Source of the DNA: Ruegeria sp. R13_0
Lineage (GTDB): Bacteria > Pseudomonadota > Alphaproteobacteria > Rhodobacterales > Rhodobacteraceae
Assembly (NCBI RefSeq): GCF_017743995.1
Contig: NZ_JAGHRB010000015.1
Coordinates: forward strand, 1-64,000
Reading direction: 5' to 3'
Length of the DNA: 64,000 nucleotides
The notes beneath the pieces were generated by a model. It was given only the letters and a program-made list of their open reading frames with translations, was not told the DNA's origin and made no database searches. The position numbers and the translations under genes are program-made. Of the stretch, positions 52,055-59,915 are shown one piece after another. The stretch's first letter is position 1. The number at the start of each line of letters is the position of its first letter.

Positions 52055-52908
52055 GCATCGAACCGATCACCGGTCGCTATGTAACTGCCACCATGAGCGG
52101 TGCCCCGCGCCGTATCTATTTCGAAGAGGCGGGGCAAGGGCGTCCGGTCATCTGCCTGCACACCGCAGGCGCCGATACCCGCCAGTGGCGTCACCTGATG
52201 AATGACGCCGAGATCACCGCATCGTACCGCCTGATCGCCTTCGACATGCCGTGGCACGGCAAATCGCTGCCGCCAGAAGGCTTCGAGACACAGGAATACC
52301 TCCTGACGACAGAAGCCTACATCGAAACCGTTCTGGCCGTCGTCGACTGTCTGGGCCTTGATCGCCCAGTCCTTGCTGGCTGCTCGATGGGCGGGCGCAT
52401 TGCCCTCCAAATCGCGGCGCTTCACCCGGAAAAATTTAGCGGCTTCATTGCGATCGAAGCGTCGGATTTTCAGCCTGCCTGGTACGACATCGACTGGTTC
52501 CACAGACCCGATGCCCATGGCGGCGAGATGGGTGCTGCTCTCGTATCCGCCAACATCTCACCCTTTGCGCCCAACTCCGAACGCTGGAACACGCTTTGGA
52601 TGTTCATGCAAAGCGGTCCGGGCGTTTTCCGCGGCGATCTGAGCTTTTACACCAAGGATGACAGCCTGATCCCGCGCTTGCCAACGATCGATACTGCAAA
52701 GACGCCGGTGCACATCATCGTAGGCGCCTATGATTTGACCTGCACGCCCGAGGATGCCGAGCGAACCGCCAACGCCATTCCTGGCGCCACTTTGGCCGTC
52801 ATGGATGAACTGGGCCACTTTCCGATGAGCGAACACCCTGAGGGCTTCCGCCCGTTCTTCGTGGACGCACTGGAAAAGATGCCAAGCCCGGCGGCGAAAA
52901 CTACCTGA
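52051..52908 (+). CDS. Alpha/beta hydrolase, possible lactone hydrolase of the lower pathway
   Basis: A 285-residue alpha/beta hydrolase. The oxyanion region is LHTAGADTRQW near 36-46, the nucleophile elbow GCSMGG with Ser112, the acid is probably the Asp in VGAYDLTCTPED near 230, and the catalytic His is in ELGHFPMSEHP near 257. Substrate is not certain. In this operon it may hydrolyse the beta-ketoadipate enol-lactone (the PcaD step) or muconolactone directly. PcaD proteins are usually shorter (about 260) and have a different C-terminal half, so I do not assign pcaD. It overlaps the SCP2-like gene by ATGA. Confidence 0.8.
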   Translation: MSIEPITGRYVTATMSGAPRRIYFEEAGQGRPVICLHTAGADTRQWRHLMNDAEITASYRLIAFDMPWHGKSLPPEGFETQEYLLTTEAYIETVLAVVDCLGLDRPVLAGCSMGGRIALQIAALHPEKFSGFIAIEASDFQPAWYDIDWFHRPDAHGGEMGAALVSANISPFAPNSERWNTLWMFMQSGPGVFRGDLSFYTKDDSLIPRLPTIDTAKTPVHIIVGAYDLTCTPEDAERTANAIPGATLAVMDELGHFPMSEHPEGFRPFFVDALEKMPSPAAKTT

Positions 52909-52937
52909 CCGATAACCCCTGCGCAGGAGGAGGAGTC

Positions 52938-53144
52938 ATGTGCACGAACGCGAAAACCCCGTGTCCCGGATGCAAGAAACATGAAAAAGCCGACGCAGAC
53001 TGGATGTTCTTCACCGATGACGAGCGAAAGGCCACCGAGGCATTGCGCAAGCGTCCGGCACTTTTCGACCGTTCCTTTCTGAAACCTGAACCCGCACATG
53101 CTGGCACCCGTCCGGTCGCATCCAACGGAGAAGTACACCCATGA
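52938..53144 (+). CDS. Small Cys-containing protein, 68 aa
   Basis: A 68-residue protein with three Cys in its first 12 residues (MCTNAKTPCPGCKKHEKADAD), which could bind zinc or a cluster; the rest is charged and helical, with a Pro-rich tail. I recognise no family. It has an excellent AGGAGGAGGAG ribosome-binding site and overlaps the BKACE gene by ATGA, so it is almost surely translated and coupled. It may be a small partner of the BKACE. Confidence 0.7.
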   Translation: MCTNAKTPCPGCKKHEKADADWMFFTDDERKATEALRKRPALFDRSFLKPEPAHAGTRPVASNGEVHP

Positions 53145-54001
53145 CCAATCCCTGCATTATCTGTGTGGCGATCACGGGCAGCCTGCCCACAAAAGCCAAC
53201 AATCCGGCTGTCCCGATCAGTGTGTCGGAACAAGTAGATTCCACACACGAGGCTTTTGAGGCCGGGGCCACCATCGTGCACGCCCATGTGCGCAACGATG
53301 ATGAATCTCCGTCTTCAGACCCTGAGAAGTTCGCCGCGCTGAAAGAAGGGATCGAGAAACACTGCCCCGGCATGATCATCCAGTTCTCGACCGGAGGGCG
53401 ATCAGGCGCGGGTCAGACGCGTGGCGGGATGTTGCCGCTTTCGCCCGACATGGCCTCGCTGTCCGTCGGATCGAACAATTTCCCGACACGTGTTTACGAA
53501 AACCCGCCTGATCTGGTGGACTGGCTGGCCAGCGAAATGCTGACCTACAGCGTCAAACCGGAGATCGAAGCCTTCGACCTGAGCCATATCCTGAAAGCCA
53601 AGGACATGGCTGACAAAGGTCAGCTTGTGGGCACGCCTTACATCCAGTTCGTGATGGGCGTGAAAAACGCGATGCCGGTCGATCGTGATGTGTTCGACTA
53701 CTACATCCACACCGTGCGCCGCCTCTTCGGTGAAGACGCTCCATGGTGCGCCGCGGGCATTGGTGCCAACCAGCTCAAACTGAACGAATGGGCTATCGCT
53801 GCGGGGGGTCATGCCCGCACCGGTCTGGAAGACAACGTTCGACTTGATCGCGACACGCTCGCTCCCAGCAACGCAGCCTTGGTGCGCCGGGCTGTTGAGA
53901 TTTGTGAAAGAAACGATCGCTCGGTGGCAACGTGGCAAGAGGCGCGCCGCATTCTTGGACTGCGCTTGTCTGCGAATGCCTCAAAAGGACGCGCATCATG
54001 A
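53141..54001 (+). CDS. Beta-keto acid cleavage enzyme (BKACE, Kce family)
   Basis: A 286-residue (beta/alpha)8 zinc enzyme of the 3-keto-5-aminohexanoate cleavage (DUF849) family. Zinc ligands H47 and H49 lie in VHAHVRN. The catalytic block R226-x3-E230-D231 (ARTGLEDN) matches the numbering of the characterised Kce enzyme, as I remember it. The family condenses a beta-keto acid with acetyl-CoA to give acetoacetate and a shortened acyl-CoA. With beta-ketoadipate the products would be succinyl-CoA and acetoacetate. The real substrate is inferred from the operon: it is coupled by ATGA to the small protein before it and to scoA after it. Confidence 0.88.
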   Translation: MTNPCIICVAITGSLPTKANNPAVPISVSEQVDSTHEAFEAGATIVHAHVRNDDESPSSDPEKFAALKEGIEKHCPGMIIQFSTGGRSGAGQTRGGMLPLSPDMASLSVGSNNFPTRVYENPPDLVDWLASEMLTYSVKPEIEAFDLSHILKAKDMADKGQLVGTPYIQFVMGVKNAMPVDRDVFDYYIHTVRRLFGEDAPWCAAGIGANQLKLNEWAIAAGGHARTGLEDNVRLDRDTLAPSNAALVRRAVEICERNDRSVATWQEARRILGLRLSANASKGRAS

Positions 54002-54726
54002 ACAAGGTATACAAAACAGCCGCCGAGGCTCTGGATGGCCTCCTGCATGACGGGATGTTGGTCGCGGCCGGAGGCTTTGGCCTCTGTGGCATTCCGGAAC
54101 TTTTGATCGACGCCATTATGGCAAGCGGCGTGAAGGACCTGACCGTCGCTTCGAACAATGCGGGCGTCGATGACTTCGGCCTCGGCAAGCTCTTGGCCAC
54201 CCGCCAGATCAAGAAGATGATGTCGTCCTACGTCGGCGAGAATGCCGAGTTCATGCGCCAGTATCTGAGCGGAGAACTGGAGCTGGAATTTAACCCGCAA
54301 GGCACGTTGGCCGAGCGCATGCGCGCTGGCGGGGCAGGCATCCCCGGATTCTACACCCAGACAGGTGTTGGCACCCAGATCGCCGAAGGCAAGGAAGTCA
54401 AAGAGTTCAACGGCAAAGAGTACATCCTCGAAGAGGGCATTTTTGCCGACCTGTCGATCGTCAAGGCGTGGAAAGCCGATGACACAGGCAACCTGATTTT
54501 CCGGAAGACCGCGCGCAACTTCAATCCGCCCGCCGCCATGTGCGGCAAGGTCTGCGTAGCCGAGGTCGAGGAAATCGTGCCGCGCGGTTCGATCAACCCC
54601 GACCATATCCATCTGCCGGGGATCTACGTGCACCGCCTGATACAGGGCGAACACGAAAAGCGGATTGAACAGCGCACAACGCGAGCGCGGTCCGAAGGGG
54701 CAACACGCAAGCGGGAGGAAGCATAA
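53998..54726 (+). CDS. scoA: 3-oxoacid (acetoacetate) CoA-transferase subunit A, ScoA-like
   Basis: A 242-residue alpha subunit. The motifs LVAAGGFGLCGIPELLI, SNNAGVDDFGLGKLL, QIKKMMSSYVGENAEF and RAGGAGIPGFYTQTGVGT and the stretch LEEGIFADLSIVKAWKAD are those of succinyl-CoA:acetoacetate CoA-transferases (ScoA/SCOT), and differ from PcaI, where the corresponding stretches differ strongly. It activates acetoacetate with succinyl-CoA. It starts inside the BKACE stop (ATGA) and its own stop overlaps the scoB start by one base, so the three are coupled. A role as beta-ketoadipate transferase is not excluded. Confidence 0.87.
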   Translation: MNKVYKTAAEALDGLLHDGMLVAAGGFGLCGIPELLIDAIMASGVKDLTVASNNAGVDDFGLGKLLATRQIKKMMSSYVGENAEFMRQYLSGELELEFNPQGTLAERMRAGGAGIPGFYTQTGVGTQIAEGKEVKEFNGKEYILEEGIFADLSIVKAWKADDTGNLIFRKTARNFNPPAAMCGKVCVAEVEEIVPRGSINPDHIHLPGIYVHRLIQGEHEKRIEQRTTRARSEGATRKREEA

Positions 54727-55349
54727 TGCCCTGGGATCGCAACCGGATGGCGGCACGTGCCGCACAGGAACTCGAAGACGGCATGTATGTGAACCTCGGG
54801 ATCGGCATCCCGACGCTTGTCGCCAACTACGTCGGCGACAAGGATATCACGCTGCAGTCGGAAAACGGCATGCTCGGCATGGGTCCGTTCCCGTTCGAGG
54901 GCGAAGAGGACCCGGACCTGATCAATGCCGGCAAGCAGACGATCACCGAGCTGAACCGAACCTCGTACTTCGACAGCGCCATGTCCTTCGGAATGATCCG
55001 CGGCGGCAAGATCGCCGCGGCAGTCTTGGGTGCAATGGAAGTTTCCGAGAAGGGTGACCTCGCAAACTGGATGATCCCGAGAAAGCTCGTGAAGGGTATG
55101 GGCGGTGCGATGGACCTCGTTGCCGGTGTTGGCCGTGTTGTGGTGGTGATGGATCACACCAACAAGCATGGTGACAGCAAGCTCTTGAAGGAGTGTACGT
55201 TGCCGTTGACTGGCAAAGGCGTGGTCGACAGGATCATCACCAACCTCGGTGTTCTGGACGTGACCCACAAGGGCCTGCACATCGTCGAATGCGCCGATGC
55301 TGTCTCCCGCGACGATATCATCAAGGCGACCGAGGCAACGATTGTCTGA
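54726..55349 (+). CDS. scoB: 3-oxoacid (acetoacetate) CoA-transferase subunit B, ScoB-like
   Basis: A 207-residue beta subunit. The catalytic glutamate is E46 in SENGMLGMGP, the standard motif. VNLGIGIPTLVANYV near 21, FDSAMSFGMIRGGKI near 82 and the LANWMIPRKLVKGMGGAMDLVAGV segment near 111-134 are typical of ScoB/AtoA-type proteins. Together with ScoA it makes a heterotetramer. A Rho-independent terminator follows 37 bases after its stop codon, which closes the lower-pathway operon. Confidence 0.87.
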   Translation: MPWDRNRMAARAAQELEDGMYVNLGIGIPTLVANYVGDKDITLQSENGMLGMGPFPFEGEEDPDLINAGKQTITELNRTSYFDSAMSFGMIRGGKIAAAVLGAMEVSEKGDLANWMIPRKLVKGMGGAMDLVAGVGRVVVVMDHTNKHGDSKLLKECTLPLTGKGVVDRIITNLGVLDVTHKGLHIVECADAVSRDDIIKATEATIV

Positions 55350-55386
55350 AGCATCTAGATATCACGGGCTACGCCTGAATGACATT

Positions 55387-55415
55387 CCGGCTCCGCAATC
55401 GGGGCCGGTTTTCTT
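55387..55415 (+). terminator. Rho-independent terminator after scoB
   Basis: A 9-bp stem (CCGGCTCCG with CGGGGCCGG, one T-G pair) and a CAAT loop are followed by TTTTCTT. It overlaps the region that would code for the first residues of BenE. Confidence 0.8.
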
Positions 55416-55424
55416 GCAGTCCTT

Positions 55425-56549
55425 GTGTCCTACGCCGGTCCGCTTCTGATCTATCTGAGCGCTGCGGAATCGGTGGGCACCTCGAAGGAGGGTTTTTCGT
55501 CCTGGGTCTTCGCAATTTCCGTGGCAGCTGGGCTGTCGAGCATCGGGCTCAGCCTGTGGTTCCGTGTTCCGGTCGCGATGGCATGGTCGGCCCCTGGCAC
55601 GGTCCTTCTGATTTCTCTCGGGACATCCTTGTCACCCGCCGAGATGGTCGGTGCCTATGTCGCTGTGGCAGCGATTCTGGTGCTCATCGGCTTTTCCGGC
55701 GTCTTCGAACGGCTTGTACAACTCCTCCCGCCTTCGGTGACCAATGGAATGATGGCTGGCATACTCTTCGGATTCGGCCTAAAGGCCGCCGGAGGATTGG
55801 CAACTGATCCTGCCGCAATTGCGCTGCTGATCGTCGTCTTCGCCGTCTGCGCGATGCTCTTTCCCCGTTATTCCATGCTTGTCCTGCTGGCCTCGGCACT
55901 GTTGATCAGCGCCGTCTTCTACGATGCATCGGTTGGAACCGTGGGCGTGGTTTTCGCGTCCCTCGAAGTCAGCGGACCGGTCTTTTCAATGGGGGCCATG
56001 CTGAGCCTGGCATTGCCTTTGCTCATCACAACACTGAGCGGACAATACCTTCCGGGGATGGCGATCCTAAGGGCCAATGGCTTCCGGATTTCGGCAAATC
56101 CGATCCTCATTGTTGGCGGCCTTGTCTCTGTCTTGGCCGCGCTCTTGGGCGGAATAACAACCGCTCTGGCCTCGATCACCGCAGCCTTCTGTGCGGGATC
56201 GGATAGCCATGAAGACCCCGACCGCCGTTATGTCGCCGGCATCGCCTGTGGCGTTTTCTTCTGCCTTGGCGGCGTTTTCGCCGGGACCATCGTTGAAGTA
56301 CTGGTGCTTTTGCCGACGGCGCTTATTGCCCTGCTGGCTGGTCTCGCGCTCTTACAACCTATCCTGAAATTCACCGGTGCGATGCTTGCGTCTGAAGATG
56401 CTCAGGCGGGGCTGCTGACGTTCCTGTTCACGGCATCTGGTGTGACCCTGTTCGGAATCGGTTCGGCCTTCTGGGGGGTGGTTATTGGGATCGCCGTCCA
56501 CTTTCTAGGCAGGTCCGCCGAGTTGTTTTCGGGCAAAACACACACCTGA
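55425..56549 (+). CDS. benE: BenE-family benzoate/proton symporter
   Basis: A 374-residue integral membrane protein of the BenE family, with about 11 hydrophobic segments. Typical patches are SSWVFAISVAAGLSSIGLSL, VAMAWSAPGTVLL near 48, NGMMAGILFGFGLKAAGG, and later ALASITAAFCAGSDSHEDP with RRYVAGIACGVFF. It would import benzoate with protons, alongside the ABC importer. The GTG at 55425 is the first usable start, but the same frame upstream (from 55383) still codes for BenE-like sequence (AIGAGFLAVLVSYAG) with no ATG/GTG/TTG. An ATG at 55379 is one base out of frame, so a start frameshift or odd start codon is possible. Confidence 0.82.
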   Translation: MSYAGPLLIYLSAAESVGTSKEGFSSWVFAISVAAGLSSIGLSLWFRVPVAMAWSAPGTVLLISLGTSLSPAEMVGAYVAVAAILVLIGFSGVFERLVQLLPPSVTNGMMAGILFGFGLKAAGGLATDPAAIALLIVVFAVCAMLFPRYSMLVLLASALLISAVFYDASVGTVGVVFASLEVSGPVFSMGAMLSLALPLLITTLSGQYLPGMAILRANGFRISANPILIVGGLVSVLAALLGGITTALASITAAFCAGSDSHEDPDRRYVAGIACGVFFCLGGVFAGTIVEVLVLLPTALIALLAGLALLQPILKFTGAMLASEDAQAGLLTFLFTASGVTLFGIGSAFWGVVIGIAVHFLGRSAELFSGKTHT

Positions 56550-56667
56550 GAATTTGTGTCAAACGTATAGCCTAAGTGTAAGGTCGCAAGCCTTCTTGCT
56601 GTAGGTTACAGGCTTAAGCTTACTCGCTGCGCCAAATGTGTGCAAAGTACGGCTTCAATGATGTAAG

Positions 56668-57648
56668 TCACCACCCCGGCAAATAGAACTCCGTAATCCC
56701 CCGCTTCCCCTCGGCCCGCCCCAGTTGTACGATCACATCGATGGACTTGCGGATGTACTCGCGCACCTCGGCGAAGGTCAGCGGCGTTCCCGCCTGCAGT
56801 ACCATGATCGCCAACCGATCGATGGCGAGTTCCGCGGTTTCGGCGTGGATGGTGGAGACCGAGCCGCCATGACCGGTGTTGATCGCTTCGAGATAGGTCA
56901 AGGCCTCGGCCCCGCGCAGCTCGCCAACGATGATCCGATCGGGGCGCATGCGGAGGGAGGCCTGCAGAAGGGCGTTGGCGCTGCGTTGCGACCCGGCACC
57001 TCGGTCGGCCAGAAGGGCGACGGTGTTCGGCTGACCAGGGAAGAGTTCGAAGGCGTCTTCGATGGTGATCAGCCGTTCGTGTTCACTGACATGGGTCAGA
57101 AGGTGGCGGGCGAAGGTGGTCTTACCGGTCGAGGTGCCGCCGCTGATCAGGACGTTGAGCCGCGCCTCGACAAGAGTTTGCAGTGCGGCCTCGAGGCTTT
57201 CTTCGGCGAGACTGGCGATGTTTTTCATTTTCTCGGCGCGGAGCGCATCGAGCGAGACGGCCTTGCCGAAGAGATAGGCGGGGGCGTAATCCTGGACGCT
57301 GCCCGAGGCGAAGAGGCGGATGGTGATCGAGGCCCCGCGATCGATGGCGGGTGGCACGGCGACCTGGACCCGAAGCGGGCGGCCGGCATATTCCACCTTG
57401 CCGGAGACGAGGGGGTTCTTTTCAGAGACGCGGGCCTTGGCGTCGCCGACGATGGTCTGGGCCATGTTGAGGGCGGTGGTGCGATCCACGGTCTGACCTT
57501 CGTGGCGCATGGTGGCGTCGCCTGCGACCTCGAGCCAGACCTTGCCGTCCGGGTTGATCGCGATCTCGACCACGTCGTCACGCCTTAGAAGGTCGCGGAA
57601 CGGGTCGAGATATCGCTCGAGGTAGGAGGATGGTGACGCCTGATCCAT
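56668..57648 (-). CDS. virB11: VirB11 ATPase
   Basis: A 326-residue hexameric traffic ATPase of the type IV secretion system. Walker A GGTSTGKTT lies near 170, ITIEDAFELF near 196, RPDRIIVGELRGAEALTYL near 234, the His-box region TGHGGSVSTIHA near 258 and RLAIMVLQAG near 275. It docks at the inner membrane and powers substrate transfer and pilus biogenesis. ATG 57648 is chosen over the TTG just before it. It is the last virB gene and lies next to the catabolic cluster, with an 82-base gap to virB10. Confidence 0.93.
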   Translation of the reverse strand: MDQASPSSYLERYLDPFRDLLRRDDVVEIAINPDGKVWLEVAGDATMRHEGQTVDRTTALNMAQTIVGDAKARVSEKNPLVSGKVEYAGRPLRVQVAVPPAIDRGASITIRLFASGSVQDYAPAYLFGKAVSLDALRAEKMKNIASLAEESLEAALQTLVEARLNVLISGGTSTGKTTFARHLLTHVSEHERLITIEDAFELFPGQPNTVALLADRGAGSQRSANALLQASLRMRPDRIIVGELRGAEALTYLEAINTGHGGSVSTIHAETAELAIDRLAIMVLQAGTPLTFAEVREYIRKSIDVIVQLGRAEGKRGITEFYLPGW

Positions 57649-57730
57649 CAATTCGGTGATTCCGGTAATATTGAACCTGGTTTCGCTGCCTCTCGCCTGC
57701 GGCTCGAACGCGAAACCTGATGCTTCTTTT

Positions 57731-59173
57731 TCATTGTGAACCGGAACCCCCGTAGATCACCACATCCCTGTCCACGAGCACGGTGACCGAGGCACCCTGA
57801 TCGACATAGATCGTCGGTGCGATCGAAACCTGCTCGGCGATGACGGACCCGACCGCATCCTGCAGGTCGCTGCCGACATCGCCCAGGACGATGCTTGTCG
57901 TCTCGTTGTTGGCACTTTCCGCCGCCACGGCCGGTGCTGCCCCGATCACGGAAATCAGCGCCGCGCCACCGAAGCGCTCGGCGAACTTGGTGTCCACGAG
58001 ACCGGTGAGGCCTGAGCGACCGAGTTGATCGCCGCCCACGGCGGAGATTTCCATCGAGGTTCCGTCCGGTGTCAGAACGCGGGTCCAGAGGATTAGGATG
58101 CGCTTCTGGTGCATCTCGATGCCGGAGCGGTATTGGCCAAAAAGGCGGGAGCCTCGGGGGATCAGGATCCGGTCCCCGGAAAACGCCGGGACCGGCTCGG
58201 AGACGACCGCCACGACAGACCCGGGTAGATCGCTGTTGATGGCGGTCTGGAGCGCGGCCTGGATGACGGACCCTTGGGTCAGCGTGCGCTCGGGATGGGT
58301 GAGGCGGGCGGCTTCTTGCACTTCGAGCGGTCGCGCGCTCTGCAGGAACTGCTCGTTTCCTGACAGGACCGGCTCCCCGGCGACAGCGGCCGCAGTGTCG
58401 GCCTCCGCCGCTGCACTTTGGCCACCACGCGGACCGTCTGCGTAGACCACGGCGGGGGATTTGATCTGCGCGGTCAAAAGCTCCTCGGCGACCCGTTCGG
58501 CCTCGCGCTGGCGCTGCTCCTCTTCCTGACGCCGGCGCTCTTCGAGAAGGCGCTGGTCGGCGATCAAACCTTCGCGGTCCAACTCTGCCTCCAGTCCCTC
58601 GCGCTGCGCCCGTTCGGCATCGAGCAAGGCTTGCAGCCCTTCGATGCGGGTATCGGTCTGGCGCTGCAGGTTGGCCAGCTCGGTTTCCTTTGCGGTCAGC
58701 GTCGCTTCAAGCGCTTCCTTTTGTTCGTCGAAGGCCTCGCGCAGGTCTGCGACGGCGGACTGGATTTCCGAGTTGCGGGCAGCCTGGCTGGCGGCGAGGG
58801 CCTCGCGGAGCTTGGCGATCTCGGCCAGCACCTCGGCGCTCGGTTCCGGGGCAGGGGCGGCGGGCACGTCCAGCGCTTCCTCGACAGCGATCAGCGCGTC
58901 ATTGACCCTTTGCTCTGTCTCATCGGGTGGAAACTCCAGCCGCCCGCCGGTGCCGGGGCGGCGGTCCTGAAAGGTCTCGACATCGGAGGTCTCAAGCGCG
59001 CTGTCACTTGTCCGAAGCCCGGTGGCCAGGAAATACGCGACGCCGGCGCCACCAAGGGCGAGGGCGGCGGCGAGAGCACCAACCCCGAGGCTGTTGGCCC
59101 GGTGTTTGGATTTGCCGCGCTGGCTGAACTGGTCGAGGCGGTCCTGCAGATCGGGAGGGGTTTGATCGGCCAT
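57731..59173 (-). CDS. virB10: VirB10 channel protein
   Basis: A 480-residue inner-to-outer-membrane channel subunit. A membrane helix lies at about residues 27-48 (SLGVGALAAALALGGAGVAYF). A long, charged coiled-coil-like region (130-255, rich in Glu, Ala, Gln and Arg) fills the periplasmic linker, more than in most VirB10. The C-terminal TrbI/VirB10 domain (from about 290) has LTQGSVIQAALQTAINSDLPG, ILIPRGSRLFGQYRSG and RILILWTRVLTPDG. ATG 59173 is chosen; an upstream extension has no support. It lies 2 bases after virB9. Confidence 0.92.
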   Translation of the reverse strand: MADQTPPDLQDRLDQFSQRGKSKHRANSLGVGALAAALALGGAGVAYFLATGLRTSDSALETSDVETFQDRRPGTGGRLEFPPDETEQRVNDALIAVEEALDVPAAPAPEPSAEVLAEIAKLREALAASQAARNSEIQSAVADLREAFDEQKEALEATLTAKETELANLQRQTDTRIEGLQALLDAERAQREGLEAELDREGLIADQRLLEERRRQEEEQRQREAERVAEELLTAQIKSPAVVYADGPRGGQSAAAEADTAAAVAGEPVLSGNEQFLQSARPLEVQEAARLTHPERTLTQGSVIQAALQTAINSDLPGSVVAVVSEPVPAFSGDRILIPRGSRLFGQYRSGIEMHQKRILILWTRVLTPDGTSMEISAVGGDQLGRSGLTGLVDTKFAERFGGAALISVIGAAPAVAAESANNETTSIVLGDVGSDLQDAVGSVIAEQVSIAPTIYVDQGASVTVLVDRDVVIYGGSGSQ

Positions 59174-59175
59174 GG

Positions 59176-59910
59176 TCAGTTGCTCACGTATATGGTGCGC
59201 TCGTCGCGCCAGGCGCAGATCACCTCGTCGCCAATGCGCAGCGTCCAATAGGTGTTGACCCCGAGGACCCGGACGGTGTTGCCTTGTTGGGTCCAGTTCA
59301 CCGTGCGTTCGCGGCCTTGATCGTCGGCCTTGAAGAGGGCGGGTTGGCGACCGTTCTCCGGGAAGACGAAATACGTGTAGCGCCCGTCGTCATAGATATG
59401 GCTGGGGCGGAAATCCCCCTCGCCCGAGACGCGGTAGTTGTAGTTGCGCGGGGCCTCAAATCCTTTGGGCTGTGTAGCACCCGCCGCGCGGCGCTCCTCG
59501 TCGGGGTAACGGAAGCGCACCTCGAAGAACATGCCGGTGCGGTTCGGGATCGAGCCCTCGCGCAGATGGAAGGAATAGGTGCGGCGGTTGGTGATCACCG
59601 TCATGTTGGTCGAGGCATTGGCCACATGCGGTTTAATGGTCAGCACATTGCCCAGCTCGGGGATCGGATCGACCTGGAAGCTCTCGGTGTCGCCGACGAT
59701 CACCGCTTCAAACCGCTCGCCCGCCCCGAAATGAATCGTGGTCGAATGCCTGAGATCGGTTTCGATCCGGTAGACCTGGTTTTCGTTATAGACGGCGGTG
59801 CGGATCCGGATGTCGAGCGGGCCGCCTTGCGGTGTGGCCTCGGCGAAGGCGGCAACAGGAAGGGCAAGCGCTAGGAGAAACGTGGTGAGGAGCGCGGGCA
59901 GGGATTTCAT
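59176..59910 (-). CDS. virB9: VirB9 outer-membrane channel subunit
   Basis: A 244-residue periplasmic/outer-membrane protein. A signal peptide covers residues 1-23 (LLALALPVAAFAEA). VirB9/CagX motifs are DIRIRTAVYNENQVYRIETDLRHSTTIHF in pattern at 33-61, LTIKPHVANASTNMTVITNRRTY near 90-112 and NYNYRVSGEGDFRPSHIYDDGRYTYFVFP in pattern near 155-183. It forms the outer-membrane core with VirB10. It lies 5 bases after virB8. Confidence 0.92.
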   Translation of the reverse strand: MKSLPALLTTFLLALALPVAAFAEATPQGGPLDIRIRTAVYNENQVYRIETDLRHSTTIHFGAGERFEAVIVGDTESFQVDPIPELGNVLTIKPHVANASTNMTVITNRRTYSFHLREGSIPNRTGMFFEVRFRYPDEERRAAGATQPKGFEAPRNYNYRVSGEGDFRPSHIYDDGRYTYFVFPENGRQPALFKADDQGRERTVNWTQQGNTVRVLGVNTYWTLRIGDEVICAWRDERTIYVSN

Positions 59911-59915
59911 CTTGG

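Noticed and set aside
53998-55349. PcaI/PcaJ assignment for the CoA-transferase genes
   Set aside because: The diagnostic stretches (GLCGIPELL, GVDDFGLGKLL, SSYVGENAEF, GFYTQTGVGT) read as ScoA rather than PcaI; use on beta-ketoadipate is possible but not what the sequence favours.
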